From NCBI RefSeq assembly GCF_013387495.1, contig NZ_JABZEE010000053.1, forward strand, positions 16,887-80,886: DNA of 64,000 bases. Direction: 5' to 3'. The notes under the pieces are model-generated. The model was not told the origin of the DNA. It saw only the letters and a program-made list of their open reading frames with translations, and did no database searches. Shown here one piece after another: positions 26,669-36,035 of this stretch. Numbering within the stretch: the first letter of the stretch is position 1; each line of letters begins with the position of its first letter. The position numbers and the translations under genes are program-made. The stretch is from Streptomyces sp. PKU-EA00015. Its GTDB lineage: Bacteria; Actinomycetota; Actinomycetes; Streptomycetales; Streptomycetaceae.

Positions 26669-27656
26669 ATGGACACAACCAGGGGACGGGCCGCCCGGAT
26701 CACCGACCACCGCGGGGGCCTGGCGACGCCGGCGCTGTACGGCATCGAGGTCGAGACGGGCATCGCGTCCACCATCGACGAGGCGGAGGTGTTCGCGCGC
26801 CGGATCGCGCCCCTGCGCAGCTACCTCGGCGCCTACACTGGCGCCTTCCGCGAGGGCGACATCGTCCACCTCTCCGGGCGCCTGGTGCACATCCAGGGCC
26901 CCGGGCACGTCGGCGGGTTCGCGCCCGCAGTACCCCGCCGAGCTGTACACGCTGCCCGCCGACCGGTTCGCGCTGGACGGCACGCAGCGCGCCCTCGACG
27001 TGGGCTGCGGCCCGGGCACCGTGGCCCTGGAACTGGCCGGCCGGGTTGGCTTCGTGTTCGCCGTCGACCCGGCGGCCGGGATGCTCGAGCAGGGCCGGGC
27101 TCTCGCCGAGGAGCGGGGCGTGCGCAACATCTGGTGGCAGCAGGGCGACTCAAGCACCCTGCTTGCCATGGGCCTTCCGCCGCTCGACTCAGCGGTCATG
27201 GGCAAGTCCTACCACTGGATGGACCGCGTCCAGGTCCTGGACGACCTGAACAAACTCACCATTGAGCGGGCCGGCGTCGTCATCCTCTCGGCCGGGCCGC
27301 CCGGCACCACGCCCCTGCCTGGGCCGGTGGTCGCCGAGGTCCGCGCCGCCTACCTCGGCGCCGTGCGCCGGGCCGGGAGGGGGGTGTACCCCGAGCCGGA
27401 GGAGAGCTACCAAGCCACGGTGGAACGCTCGCCGTTCTCGGCCGTCGACGTGGTGCCGTTCGACCAGGTCGTGGTGCGCAGCCTCGGGGAGCTGATCGGG
27501 CTGCAGCTGAGCAACTCCTACTCCACCCCGGCCCAGCTCGGAGAGCGGCGGGAGGCGTTCGAGGAGGACCTGCGCGAGGCGCTGCTGAAGTTCGACTCCT
27601 CGGGCCGGTACGAGGAGACCATCCACACCGAGGCGCTGATCGCTACCCGACCGTAG
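26669..27656 (+). pseudogene. SAM-dependent methyltransferase joined out of frame to an unknown N-terminal segment
   Basis: From about 26925 to the stop, a class I methyltransferase is complete apart from its first residues: YPAELYTLPADRFALDGTQR, ALDVGCGPGTVALEL (SAM-binding motif I), VFAVDPAAGMLEQG (motif II), then a helical C-terminal part ending TEALIATRP. The region before it, 26669-26925, is well-coded in another frame (GLATPALYGIEVETGIASTI; LRSYLGAYTGAFREGDIVHL) but belongs to no family I recognise. The two meet with a frameshift, so this is either a decayed fusion or a one-base error in a fused gene. Confidence 0.6.
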
Positions 27657-27795
27657 CTGGGTAGACGCTGATGGAAAGCGACCGTGAACGGCACGGCTGG
27701 AAGCCGCACCGCCTCGACCACATCCGCAAGCACCGTGCGGCCCGCGCCGCCGTCGGCATCTGTTTCGGTACCTACTTGACCGCCCCGGTGCCGTT

Positions 27796-29868
27796 TCAGT
27801 GCCCGGTTAGGATCTGCTGGTTCAGCCGGTCCGCCACCCGTTGGGTGCGGATGCAGACCTGGGTGCCCTCAGACCCGCCAGTGATCCCGGTGAACACATC
27901 GTCGCCGAGCGGCGCGAATACCGTGTCGGCGCTGCTTCGCATCCCGATCCGCTCCAGGAACTGGTCGAAGATCACGCCGCGTTGCTCCGGCGCCCGGGCC
28001 AGCAGCGCCCGGTTGGTCTCGAACCCGGGCAACGGCCGGTTGCCGGGAAACGGCGGGCGTTCAGCCAGGAACGCCTCCCACTGCGCCCGGTGGGGGCCAC
28101 CGCGCCGGACGTCCACGATCACGCCGAGGTCTGCCTTGGGCACATCCCAGGTGAGCACGTGCTGCATCCCGCCGCCGCGCTGCGCGCCCCGTCGCAGCCC
28201 GTAGACCGCGCCGGTGTCCTGTTCCAGCGTGAGGTAGAAGCCTTGGCCGAGATCCTGGTGCGCGCCGGCAGCGTGCGTTACGTCGATCCGTCCCCGGTCC
28301 AGGGGACCGATTCCTTGGTAGCCGGTCTGATCGGTGCCGTGGTGCAGCCGGACGCGTTCCTCCGTCGCCAGCCGCCGGGCCTGCGCGCCGGCCCGCCATG
28401 CGGCGAATGCCTCGGCGCCGAGAGCCGTCAGCGCCAGACCGAACGCGACTAGGTCGGCCTCGGCGTTCATCCGGGCGTGCTCGGCACTTCCCGGCGTGAC
28501 CAGTTCGGTGCCGGGGCTCACCGCTGCGCCCTCAGCCGCTGCGAGCACTTGGGCCTCGCGGTGGCTGCCATAGGCCTCTACGCCGGCCGCGGTGGCGCCC
28601 ACGGCGAGCAGCGCCAGCAGCGAGGCGCCGCTGGTGAACGGCGCGAGCAGGGCCGCGATCTGCTGTACGTTCTGCAATGCGGCCCGGGCCAGGGATCGTT
28701 CGATGGCGTGCCCGACGGCGGCCGACTCCGCTGCCCGGTGCGCGAAGCCGCCGACCCAGCGGGTGCCGCCGACCGATGCCTGCCCGGCGTAGAGCTGCCG
28801 GATCAGTGGTTCCAGGTCCAGAGGGTCCAGGGCAGCGCCAAGGTTGCCCCGAGTGGTGGCGATGTCGGCCAGGGCCTGGCGCAGCGGCGCAGTCAGCCGG
28901 GTACGGGCGGAGCCGGCGTCGTTGTCGATGACGAAGGCCTCGGTGCGGATGCTGGAGCCTGCCCGGACCAGCCCGTACAGCGCCGGGTTGACGGCGGTCA
29001 GCCGCACGATCGCCTGGCTGGCCGCCTCCCGGCCCTGATGCACGTCCGCGTACGGCACGGTGGGGTGCAGCAGGATGTCGCCGTGCGGCACGTCGGCCGG
29101 TTCCTCGGTCAGCTGCGGCGGCTGGCCGGCCTGGAACGGCACCTGGTACTTGACCGGGCGGCCGGTCCAGTCCGGGTCGACGTCACCGCCGTCGCCGATC
29201 CGCCAGCCGACCCGGGCCTGCCGGGCTGCGTCCTGTGCCCGCTGCAGGTTGGACAGCGCCGCGGCGGCCGCCTGCAGTCCGGCGATCCGCCCGGCCTGCT
29301 CCCCGGTCGGTGGCCTCAGGTCCGGGCCGAGTGCGCTGAGTTCCCGATTCACCAGGTCCTCGTTGACCCGTAGGTAGTGCTGGCCGAGCGCGGTGATGTC
29401 GGCCCGGAACTGGTTCTGCAGGTCCCGGTAAGGCCGGATCCCGATCAGGTGCGCACCGCGCCGGATGCAGGTGCCCCAGAGCTGCGGGTTGGCGTCCGCG
29501 AACCGGACCAGCCCGGCCGCGTCCAGGCTGCCCCAAATTCGCTCCAAGGCGGCCTCGTCGCTCGGACCGACCCAGGTCTGGTTCAGCACCACGTTGATCA
29601 GCCGCAGCCGCTCCGCATCGTCGATCCCAGCGAAGCTGGTGATCGCCGCGACAGCACCAGGGGTTCGGGCGTCGCGCTGCACCGGCAAGATCCCATCCGG
29701 CTGTCCGGCCATCAGCGCGGCCACACTGCGGTTGCCGACCAGCCGCTGCAGCCGGGTGACCAACTGACGGTCGCAAACACCAGAGTCGGTCGGGCGGGCG
29801 GGCTCTGAAGTGCAGGTGGACCTCGGTCGGCCACTGGGCTGCTCTCGATCGACCTCACGTGGGCTCAA
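27796..29868 (-). CDS. Large polymorphic toxin with DUF3990-like ADP-ribosyltransferase tip and injection-system cargo motif
   Basis: A 690-residue protein, TTG start at 29868 with AGGGGG about 8 bases upstream. Near the N-terminus, LVTRLQRLVGNRSVAALM is followed about ten residues later by PVQRD, a pattern common in actinobacterial proteins linked to extracellular contractile injection systems. A long helical middle (about 80-400) precedes two hydrophobic stretches (about 415-446 and 478-500). The last 170 residues start VRLHHGTDQTGYQGI and include HQDLGQGFYLTLEQDTGAVY, matching the DUF3990 group of ADP-ribosyltransferase-like toxins. No signal peptide is seen. No immunity gene could be recognised next to it. 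Confidence 0.75.
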   Translation of the reverse strand: MSPREVDREQPSGRPRSTCTSEPARPTDSGVCDRQLVTRLQRLVGNRSVAALMAGQPDGILPVQRDARTPGAVAAITSFAGIDDAERLRLINVVLNQTWVGPSDEAALERIWGSLDAAGLVRFADANPQLWGTCIRRGAHLIGIRPYRDLQNQFRADITALGQHYLRVNEDLVNRELSALGPDLRPPTGEQAGRIAGLQAAAAALSNLQRAQDAARQARVGWRIGDGGDVDPDWTGRPVKYQVPFQAGQPPQLTEEPADVPHGDILLHPTVPYADVHQGREAASQAIVRLTAVNPALYGLVRAGSSIRTEAFVIDNDAGSARTRLTAPLRQALADIATTRGNLGAALDPLDLEPLIRQLYAGQASVGGTRWVGGFAHRAAESAAVGHAIERSLARAALQNVQQIAALLAPFTSGASLLALLAVGATAAGVEAYGSHREAQVLAAAEGAAVSPGTELVTPGSAEHARMNAEADLVAFGLALTALGAEAFAAWRAGAQARRLATEERVRLHHGTDQTGYQGIGPLDRGRIDVTHAAGAHQDLGQGFYLTLEQDTGAVYGLRRGAQRGGGMQHVLTWDVPKADLGVIVDVRRGGPHRAQWEAFLAERPPFPGNRPLPGFETNRALLARAPEQRGVIFDQFLERIGMRSSADTVFAPLGDDVFTGITGGSEGTQVCIRTQRVADRLNQQILTGH

Positions 29869-30328
29869 TCCCGGACCCCCTTACTCGGAATCACTCTATC
29901 CCCGGCGGCCGCGCATAATCAGGCAGTCGTTTCATCGCCGGACCGATCAAGTAGGCGCCTGCTTGCTGTGCGGATGTGATCTCAGCGCGACACTGGGGAG
30001 TCCTCGGCCGTACCCCGCCCGCCAAAGCTCGGTATGACCTTCGGGCTCCCCTTTACGTGCCGGGGCCACGATGGTCGGGCGGAGAGTACGTGTCCTGGCT
30101 TTGACCGCCACCCCCCGCGAAGAAGTCCAGCATGCCGAATGCACCGGCAGGTGACCGTGGATGCTCCGCTGCGCATCCTGCACCCACCTCTGGCGGGAAA
30201 GCCGATCCGGCACTTCCAGGAGTCACACGAAGAGCCCCGCGATCAAGAACTGAGCCGACACCACCCATGCCGCACAACGCACCCTGCAGCGCCCCTCCGG
30301 AGTCTGGCCAGGGCGCTGCACTGCACCT
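29869..30328. other. Upstream region of the toxin gene, no gene seen
   Basis: This 460-base gap separates the start of the ADP-ribosyltransferase-like toxin from the 3' end of the Pycsar-effector remnant, both on the minus strand. It should hold the toxin promoter. No coding frame is convincing. Confidence 0.4.
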
Positions 30329-30770
30329 TCAGGCTGCGAGGCCGGCAAGGAAGACGAAGCCACCGCCCACCGCAGCAAGCAAGAAGGAGAGCTGCACGAA
30401 GCGGTGCTTGCGCCACGCGATCTTGCTCATGTTGATGAGCTGATTCGACAGCACGGGAAGGATGTCCTGCTGCTGGAGGGCGGCCTCGAGATCTGTCGGC
30501 TTCCAGAACTGCAAGTGGCCGAAGTAGATGAAGGACTGGCCGGCCTCCTGTTCCAGAGCCGAGCGGGAGCGGAGCCGGGGGACGACCACGAGGATGGCCA
30601 GGACGGCTCCGGCGAGGATCAGCACCCGCCCCAAGGTGAAACGCCCGGTCAAGCTCGGCATCCTCGTGGAGATCGACACTGGCAGCTTCGTCAGGAAGCA
30701 GTAATCCGACCAAGGCCCGCGACCAGCAGCCCTGCCCCAACGTCACCTCGAAACGAACCGTCCTCTCACA
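30329..30770 (-). pseudogene. Pycsar-system TM effector (PycTM-like), N-terminally decayed
   Basis: The last 116 residues are intact from about 30679: RVLILAGAVLAILVVVPRLR, SFIYFGHLQFWKPTDLEAAL, LSNQLINMSKIAWRKHRFVQ and a final TM helix LSFLLAAVGGGFVFLAGLAA. This is the characteristic C-terminal half of Pycsar effectors, membrane proteins triggered by cyclic pyrimidine nucleotides to kill phage-infected cells. The N-terminal helix seems split over two or three frames upstream (VGLLL; TKLPVSIS), so the gene is probably broken. No pyrimidine cyclase gene lies beside it. Confidence 0.65.
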
Positions 30771-30920
30771 GGCACAGGCCGCCCGCGTCGTGGAGGACAT
30801 GCGACGGCCGGGGCGCGGCCGTGTCCGGAACTCCCTGGTGCTCGGCTCCTGATGGATGATCACATGGTCTTCACACCGCATCGGTGGCACGAACCGACGA
30901 CAACGAAAGCGAGTTCACCC

Positions 30921-31610
30921 ATGGCAGTGGGACGAAGAGTGTTCCTCGGTGCCTTCACCGCGGGCGCGGTCACCGTCGCCGCGGGCTCGGAGGCCGCGGC
31001 CGCCGACAGCGAGTACACCCTGTACACCTCGCCGGCCCAGTTCTACGGGGCGTCGACGACGGCGCACACCGTCACCATCAACCACAAGGCTCCTTCCGGG
31101 GACACCGCGGCGCTGAACGTCACGTCCGACAACCCGGCCACCTCGGCCATGTACCTGACCGGCGTGGAGACCTCGCGCGGCACACTGAAGATCTCCCACA
31201 AGGGATACGCCGACGGCTCGGACCCCGGGGCCTCCGGTCTCTCGATCGACCTCAGGACCGCCGGGACCGCCGCGCAGGGCATCTTCGTCACCGCGACCGA
31301 CGGTCCGACCAAGGGTGCCCTGATCGTCCTGCGGAACAACCCGGGGGTGGAGGACCTCGTCGTCAAGGGCACGGGCCGGACCGGCATCGGCATCGCCCGC
31401 GGCGCCACGCCCCAGTCCCAGCTCCACGTGGTCGCGGCGGTCGACGCCCCGTCCGCCATCCTCGCCGAGGGCGCAGTGCGGCTCGCCAACGTCCCCGCCG
31501 CACCGACCAACGCGCCCGCCGCGGTCGGCGGCGGCTCCCTCTTCTCCCAGGACGGCAAGCTGTTCTGGAAGGGCGGCAACGGCACCGTCACCGAAGTCGC
31601 GCCGGCGTAA
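30921..31610 (+). CDS. Tat-exported beta-rich protein, phage tail-fibre/hyaluronidase-like
   Basis: A 229-residue protein starting at ATG 30921 with a twin-arginine-like signal (GRRVFLGAFTAGAVTVAAG, ending near AAAADS). The mature part is made of short strands and turns (TVTINHKAPSGDTAALNVTS; TATDGPTKGALIVLRNNPGV) and ends with a module (LFSQDGKLFWKGGNGTVTEV) like the distal end of phage tail fibres and HylP-type hyaluronidases. It may be a surface or secreted stalk; enzyme activity cannot be shown. It is followed after 13 bases by a small coiled-coil gene. Confidence 0.7.
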   Translation: MAVGRRVFLGAFTAGAVTVAAGSEAAAADSEYTLYTSPAQFYGASTTAHTVTINHKAPSGDTAALNVTSDNPATSAMYLTGVETSRGTLKISHKGYADGSDPGASGLSIDLRTAGTAAQGIFVTATDGPTKGALIVLRNNPGVEDLVVKGTGRTGIGIARGATPQSQLHVVAAVDAPSAILAEGAVRLANVPAAPTNAPAAVGGGSLFSQDGKLFWKGGNGTVTEVAPA

Positions 31611-31623
31611 GGGGAGGACGAGA

Positions 31624-31785
31624 GTGCAACTGACCCCCGAGGAGCTGATCTCCGAGTTCCACGACGCCGTCATGGAGCTGTACTTCGCCCGCAAGCGCAT
31701 CGCCCACCTGGAGGCGGAGAACGCCGAGTTGAGGGCACGGCTGGAAGCGGCGGAGACGAAGTCCGGCACGGACCCGGCCGCCTGA
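31624..31785 (+). CDS. Small coiled-coil protein
   Basis: A 53-residue protein with GTG start and GGGGAGG 7-9 bases upstream. Residues 18-46 (LYFARKRIAHLEAENAELRA and onward) form a clear leucine-zipper-like coiled coil. It lies 13 bases after the Tat-exported protein and before a strong terminator, so the two form an operon; it may be a chaperone or cytosolic partner. Confidence 0.7.
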   Translation: MQLTPEELISEFHDAVMELYFARKRIAHLEAENAELRARLEAAETKSGTDPAA

Positions 31786-31836
31786 GCGGTACCGGTCCGA
31801 AAGCCGGCGGCGTGAGAAAGCCGGCCGCATGAGAAA

Positions 31837-31866
31837 GAGGGCCTCCGCCACACGGCGGAGGCCCTC
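31837..31866 (+). terminator. Strong hairpin ending the two-gene operon
   Basis: A perfect 13-bp stem (GAGGGCCTCCGCC paired with its complement) encloses the 4-base loop ACAC, about 50 bases after the coiled-coil gene. Confidence 0.85.
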
Positions 31867-32009
31867 CTCAGCTGCGTACGGCCGTTACGCCGGAACCGAC
31901 GCCACGCCCGGAGGAACTTCTTGCCGTTCACCCGCCGACCGCCGCAAGGCCCTGCTGGAGGCCGCCACGGCCTCTTTCGCCCGCCGAGGCGGCGGCGGTG
32001 CGATCCAGT

Positions 32010-32385
32010 CGATCAAGGACAAGGTGAAGACAGAACACGCAGATCAGACCTGCACAGGGACTTGGACGAGCTGCTGGCCAGCCTCAACCGCACCTTGCGC
32101 GGGTGGGCGAACTACTTCCGGCACGGGGTGTCGAAGGCGGTATTCAGCACGGTCGATGACCACGCGTGGCATCGCATCGTCCGCTGGATCTTCCACAAGC
32201 ACTCCCGGCTCAGCTGGAGGGAACTGCGCCGTCGGTTCTGCCGACCGGGCCGTTGGAAGCTCATCTACGACGGAGTCGAGTTCACCGGCGCGCCCAGTGT
32301 CAAAGTGATCCGCTACCGCTACCGCGGCAGCAACATCCCGACTCCGTGGACACCACGACCGGCAGTCGCCAGTACCGGCGACTGA
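32010..32385 (+). pseudogene. Group II intron maturase, C-terminal (GIIM) fragment
   Basis: The peptide LHRDLDELLASLNRTLRGWA, NYFRHGVSKAVFSTVDDHAW and HRIVRWIFHKHSRLSWRELR, then RFCRPGRWKLIYDGVEFTGA is the maturase/DNA-binding end of a group II intron reverse transcriptase. A shorter piece (SIKDKVKTEH) just upstream is in another frame. The reverse transcriptase fingers and palm are missing, so it is a relic. Confidence 0.85.
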
Positions 32386-32404
32386 CCATCGGCCAAGGCA
32401 CGTG

Positions 32405-32495
32405 GAGCGCCCGTTGCGTGGAGACACGCACGGCGGGTGCGGCGGGCGGGTCGGGGAAACGGGCTGGTCGCAAGGCCAGTACCGCGCCCCGGCCC
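32405..32495 (+). other. Group II intron domain V and domain VI remnant (3' end)
   Basis: 32405-32440 folds as a domain V hairpin: an AGC at the base, arms GCGTG/CACGC closing a GAGA (GNRA-type) tetraloop, and CCCGT/ACGGCGGG lower pairing. 32441-32495 then contains CTGG-TCGCAAG-CCAG as expected for domain VI. It follows the maturase fragment by 20 bases, so this is the true 3' end of a 5'-truncated intron. Confidence 0.65.
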
Positions 32496-32538
32496 GACCC
32501 AACCCAGCCGCAAACGGCGGTGATCAGTCCTCTGACGG

Positions 32539-33278
32539 TCATTCCCCGGAGACCTTCTCCAGCTTATTGATCTGCTCGGTCACCAGGCTGTCCGGCAACT
32601 CGACGGACGCGCCGGTGCCACTGGCGGTGAGGAACAGCACGATGGTGGCACCGCTGCGTACGACCGCGATGGGTTCCGGCGATTCGCCCTTGGTTGTCAG
32701 CTGGAAGGCCACCGCGTCGTCGCCCGCGTCGGGGCGGTGATGGCTTTGACGACGGTGCGGGCGGGCACACCGCCGTCATAGGAGGTGCACCTTTTGAGAG
32801 AGGTACGGAGGTCGGAGAGAATGCGCTCGGCGTCGGACTGCTCGTATGCCATGAGGCCAATGGTGGTGGCGGAGCCGGCCGAGGGGCCGGAGGTTGCGTA
32901 GGCCAGCTTGCCGACAACGGCTTGGGGAGACGGGTCGAGGTCGGCGACACGAACGTTCTCGACCGGCTGGCAGACGGCAGGTTCAGCGATGGAGCCGCCG
33001 TCGGGCTTCGCGGGCGGCCAGTCGGTGATCTGGAAGCCGTCCGCGTCAGCGCCGGAGAGTGCGGCGGACGTCAACCGGTCGGTGCTGAGGGCGTCGGCGG
33101 GGGCCTGGGTCTGAGTCTGCTTGGTCGTCGCGGATGCCTGCGGGGAGGAAGGGTTGCTCTTCGCACCGGTGCCGCCGTTGCTGGTCCCGCCGCTGCCGCA
33201 TCCGGTCAGGAGAGCCGCTGTGAAGAGCACTGACATCGTCGCCTTGACCCGCACTTGCTGACTCCCAACTCTCGGCAT
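32539..33278 (-). pseudogene. Secreted lipoprotein with one frameshift near the C-terminus
   Basis: It begins at ATG 33278 and has a lipoprotein signal ending ALLTGC, then a Ser/Thr/Gln-rich linker and a folded domain (SAALSGADADGFQITDWPPA; VCQPVENVRVADLDPSPQAV; TTIGLMAYEQSDAERILSDL; RCTSYDG), similar in layout to actinobacterial DUF3558-like or penicillin-tolerance-type lipoproteins. The frame stops early near 32697, while the natural C-terminus continues in the next frame to 32539 (PIAVVRSGATIVLFLTASGT). One inserted base near 32725 would restore it. The function is unknown. Confidence 0.75.
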
Positions 33279-33327
33279 TCGTTGGTTCGATCTTTCCGGG
33301 CGGGGAGTCGTGGGGGTATCGGTGAGA

Positions 33328-35561
33328 CTACGTAATCTCGTCGCGGAGTTCGGCGCGGGCGCGGAGTTCGGCGAGGGCGGCCCGGGACGTGACACCGGTC
33401 TTGCGGTAGATGCGGGCGAGATGGGTCTCGACCGTACGGGGGCTGAGATAGAGCCTGGTGGCGATGGCGGGGGTGGTGAGGCCTTCGGTGACCATGGCGG
33501 TGATCTCGCGTTCGCGCGGGGACAGGGACACGACGCCCGGCCGGTCGCCTGCGGCGGCGGACATGGCGGCGCTGACCTCGTCCGCCAGGTTGACCAGCTG
33601 ATGGGCCCCGCCTGCCACGGCAAGGTGCCGGGCGCGCTCCCACATGACGCGGGCGCGCTCCGGGTGGCCGGTGGCCGCTGCCAGGGGGGCGGCGAGCAGC
33701 AGGGTGCGCGCCTCCCAGAGCGCCGATCCGCCACGGGCCGTCTCGGCCACCGCGAGGTCGGCCAGCTCGGCCGCCGCCGCCGTGTCACCGTGGCCGAGCG
33801 CGACATGGGCGGCGCTGCGCAGGGCGGAGGCTCGCTGCGCAGGCAGTCCCAACTGCTCGGCCTCCTTCCGGGCACGTTCCGCCCAGGGCACGGCTGCGGC
33901 CGGGTCACCCAAGACGACCGTGGAAGCCACCAGCGCCTCGATGAACAGCGGTCGCATGGACGGCTGGAGTCGGTTCAGGTCGTCGCCGCCCGCACGCAGC
34001 AGGGCCGCCCGTGTGCGCGCGGGATCGCCGACGTGGATCGCCGCGTAGCCGAGCAGGCACCAGGCGATGGACGCCCACCAACTGGTGCTCGTTCCGGCCG
34101 CCGTAACCGCTTCCTCGGCCACCGCCAGTCCTGCCCGGTCGCCGGGCGGGAGGGTGTGGACCAGGGCATGGGCTTTCTTGGACAGGACCAGTGCCAGCAG
34201 TTCGTCGCTGCCGATGCCACGGGCGATGGTCTCGGCTTCGTCTGTGAGTTCTACCGCCGAGGTGAGTCGGAGGGTCTGGATGTGGACATGCGCCTTGCAC
34301 AGCAGCAGGTGCGGCAGGACGTGGAGTTGGCCACCGCGCCGGGCGATGGCCAGGCCTCTGTCGGCGTGCCGTTCCGCGTCGGCGTACCGTTCCAGGAAGG
34401 TCTCCGCCCAGCCGAGGCGGGCCAGTGGCTCGCACAGGCCCGCGAGATCGTGGTCAGTCAGTGCGTCGACGAGCGCCGCCGCGCGATCGGTGACGTCCCG
34501 GGCGGCCGGCATGACGCCGTCGTGCGCCTCCCCGAGGGCCGCGACCGCGAGGGCGCCCGCCTCAGCAACCTCGTCGCCCAGCGACCTGGCCAGCTCGAGG
34601 GCGCGGAACAGGTCGGGACGCACCTCCCGGTAGTCGGTGGCGTGCGGCGCGGAGGAGCCCAGTTCAAGACCGAGTTCGATGGCCTGGGCCGGGGATGGAC
34701 CGGGCGTACGGGAGAGTTCGCGGCGGAGCAGCGCGACCGCCTCTGTGTAGCGGCCGAGATGACGCTCCATCACAGCGCAAAGCGTCACGGCGGAAGCCCG
34801 TAAACCGGCAGCACCCGCGTCGCCCGGCGGTGACATGGCAATCACCTCGTGCAGCAGGTCCCGGCTTTCGCGCAGGCCTCCGCAGACACCCAGCGCACGC
34901 GCCCTCCACAGCATCAGCTCACGCCGCCGCGCGGCGTACTCCGGTGTGTCCGGCAGATGCCGGAGCGCCACCTTCAGCCAGTGGGCGCAACTCGCGGGGG
35001 CGGTGGCGGCGGATCTGTCGGCCGCCTCGGCAAGTACGGCTACGGCCTCCGGGTCCCATCCGGTCAGCGACCGTTCGACGTGGTGGGCGCGTTCGGCGGC
35101 GGACGCCCCGGCTTCGGCCAGTCCGGCCGCGGCGAGGCGGTGCATCCGGGTCCGCAGGCCGGGGTCCATGCTCTCGTGCACAACGGCCCGCAGCACCGGG
35201 TGGCGCAGTGTCCACCGCCCGCCGTGGCCGGGGCGCAGCAGATCGCGGCCGGCCAGCACCGCCAGGTCGGCGTCAAGTCCGTCGGCGTCGGACTCTTCCC
35301 GGCCGGTCACTACGGCGAGCAGGGCTGAAGTGGCATGGTGACCGAGGACGGCCACCGCCTCGGCGGTACGGCGCTGTGCGGCGGTCAGTTCATGCCCCGG
35401 TCCTCGGCCCGCCGGCAGAACTCGGCCATGATTCGGCTCTTGCCGATCCCCGCAGCCCCCGTGAGGTCGACCAGCGACGGCCCGCCGCCACTCCCGGGCA
35501 CCCGGTCGAGCACCGCCTCCAGGCGAGACAGCTCTGCCGCCCGGCTCACCAGCGGAGTCAT
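33328..35561 (-). pseudogene. LAL-type LuxR regulator with internal deletion in the ATPase domain
   Basis: The C-terminal 675 residues (33328-35355) are intact: helical TPR-like repeats and a LuxR helix-turn-helix (SPREREITAMVTEGLTTPAI; LSPRTVETHLARIYRKTGV). Upstream, in another frame, the first residues of a large ATP-binding LuxR regulator remain, starting MTPLVSRAAELSRLEAVLDR at 35561 with Walker A GAAGIGKS, then stopping at 35385. The Walker B/sensor part of the ATPase (some 250 residues) is missing and the halves are out of frame, so the ATP-dependent switch is lost. Confidence 0.85.
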
Positions 35562-35599
35562 GCCGCCCACACCATCACGTCCCCCGCGCGTACCGCACT

Positions 35600-35800
35600 T
35601 GGCTGTTGGAGAGTTTACGTACACCTATCTTGCCGACTCCGGGCGGACCGAGCAGGGCCGCGAACGAAAAGTCGTACTCGTCCAGCGTCTTGTGGTGCGG
35701 GAGCCTCGACAGCCGCAGGGCCTGGCGGAAGCGCCTGTCATCGCGCACGGCCACCCTGGCGGAGGTCGGCGACGACCGAACCCGCTTCGCGAGCGCTGCT
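35600..35800 (-). pseudogene. IstB (IS21 helper ATPase) remnant with internal deletion
   Basis: Minus-strand peptide RFRQALRLSRLPHHKTLDEY DFSF resembles the IstB N-terminus and is followed directly by ALLGPPGVGK, the Walker A region normally some 25 residues further on. It ends shortly after. This is a scar, not a gene. Confidence 0.55.
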
Positions 35801-35884
35801 CTTCCACTGCCTTCAGAACGGCCAGATCTCCGACGAGACGACCGCCTTCCCGAACCAGCTGACAGCACAACTGACTGCTGCAGC

Positions 35885-36010
35885 AGCTTGACGCTTATCC
35901 GCGTGGGAGGCCTTGTCGGCGGCCACGGTGTCAGGGCGGGTCCGGGGCCGGCCGACCGGACCGCGGACCTTGATGTGCTCTAGGACGGCGGTGGAGCGGG
36001 GACTGTCAGC
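35885..36010 (-). pseudogene. Short IS5-type transposase scar
   Basis: The peptide STAVLEHIKVRGPVGRPRTR followed by PDTVAADKAS matches the internal 'GRPRrRPdkvlADKaY' block of IS5 transposases. About 40 codons only. Confidence 0.6.
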
Positions 36011-36035
36011 GGCCTGGCCAGATGTTGCCCCCTGC

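Noticed and set aside
28477..29373. A 298-codon plus-strand frame opposite the toxin gene
   Set aside because: Antisense shadow without recognisable domains or start signal.
35600..35800. Functional IstB ATPase
   Set aside because: Walker A follows the N-terminal block with about 25 residues missing and the protein ends soon after.
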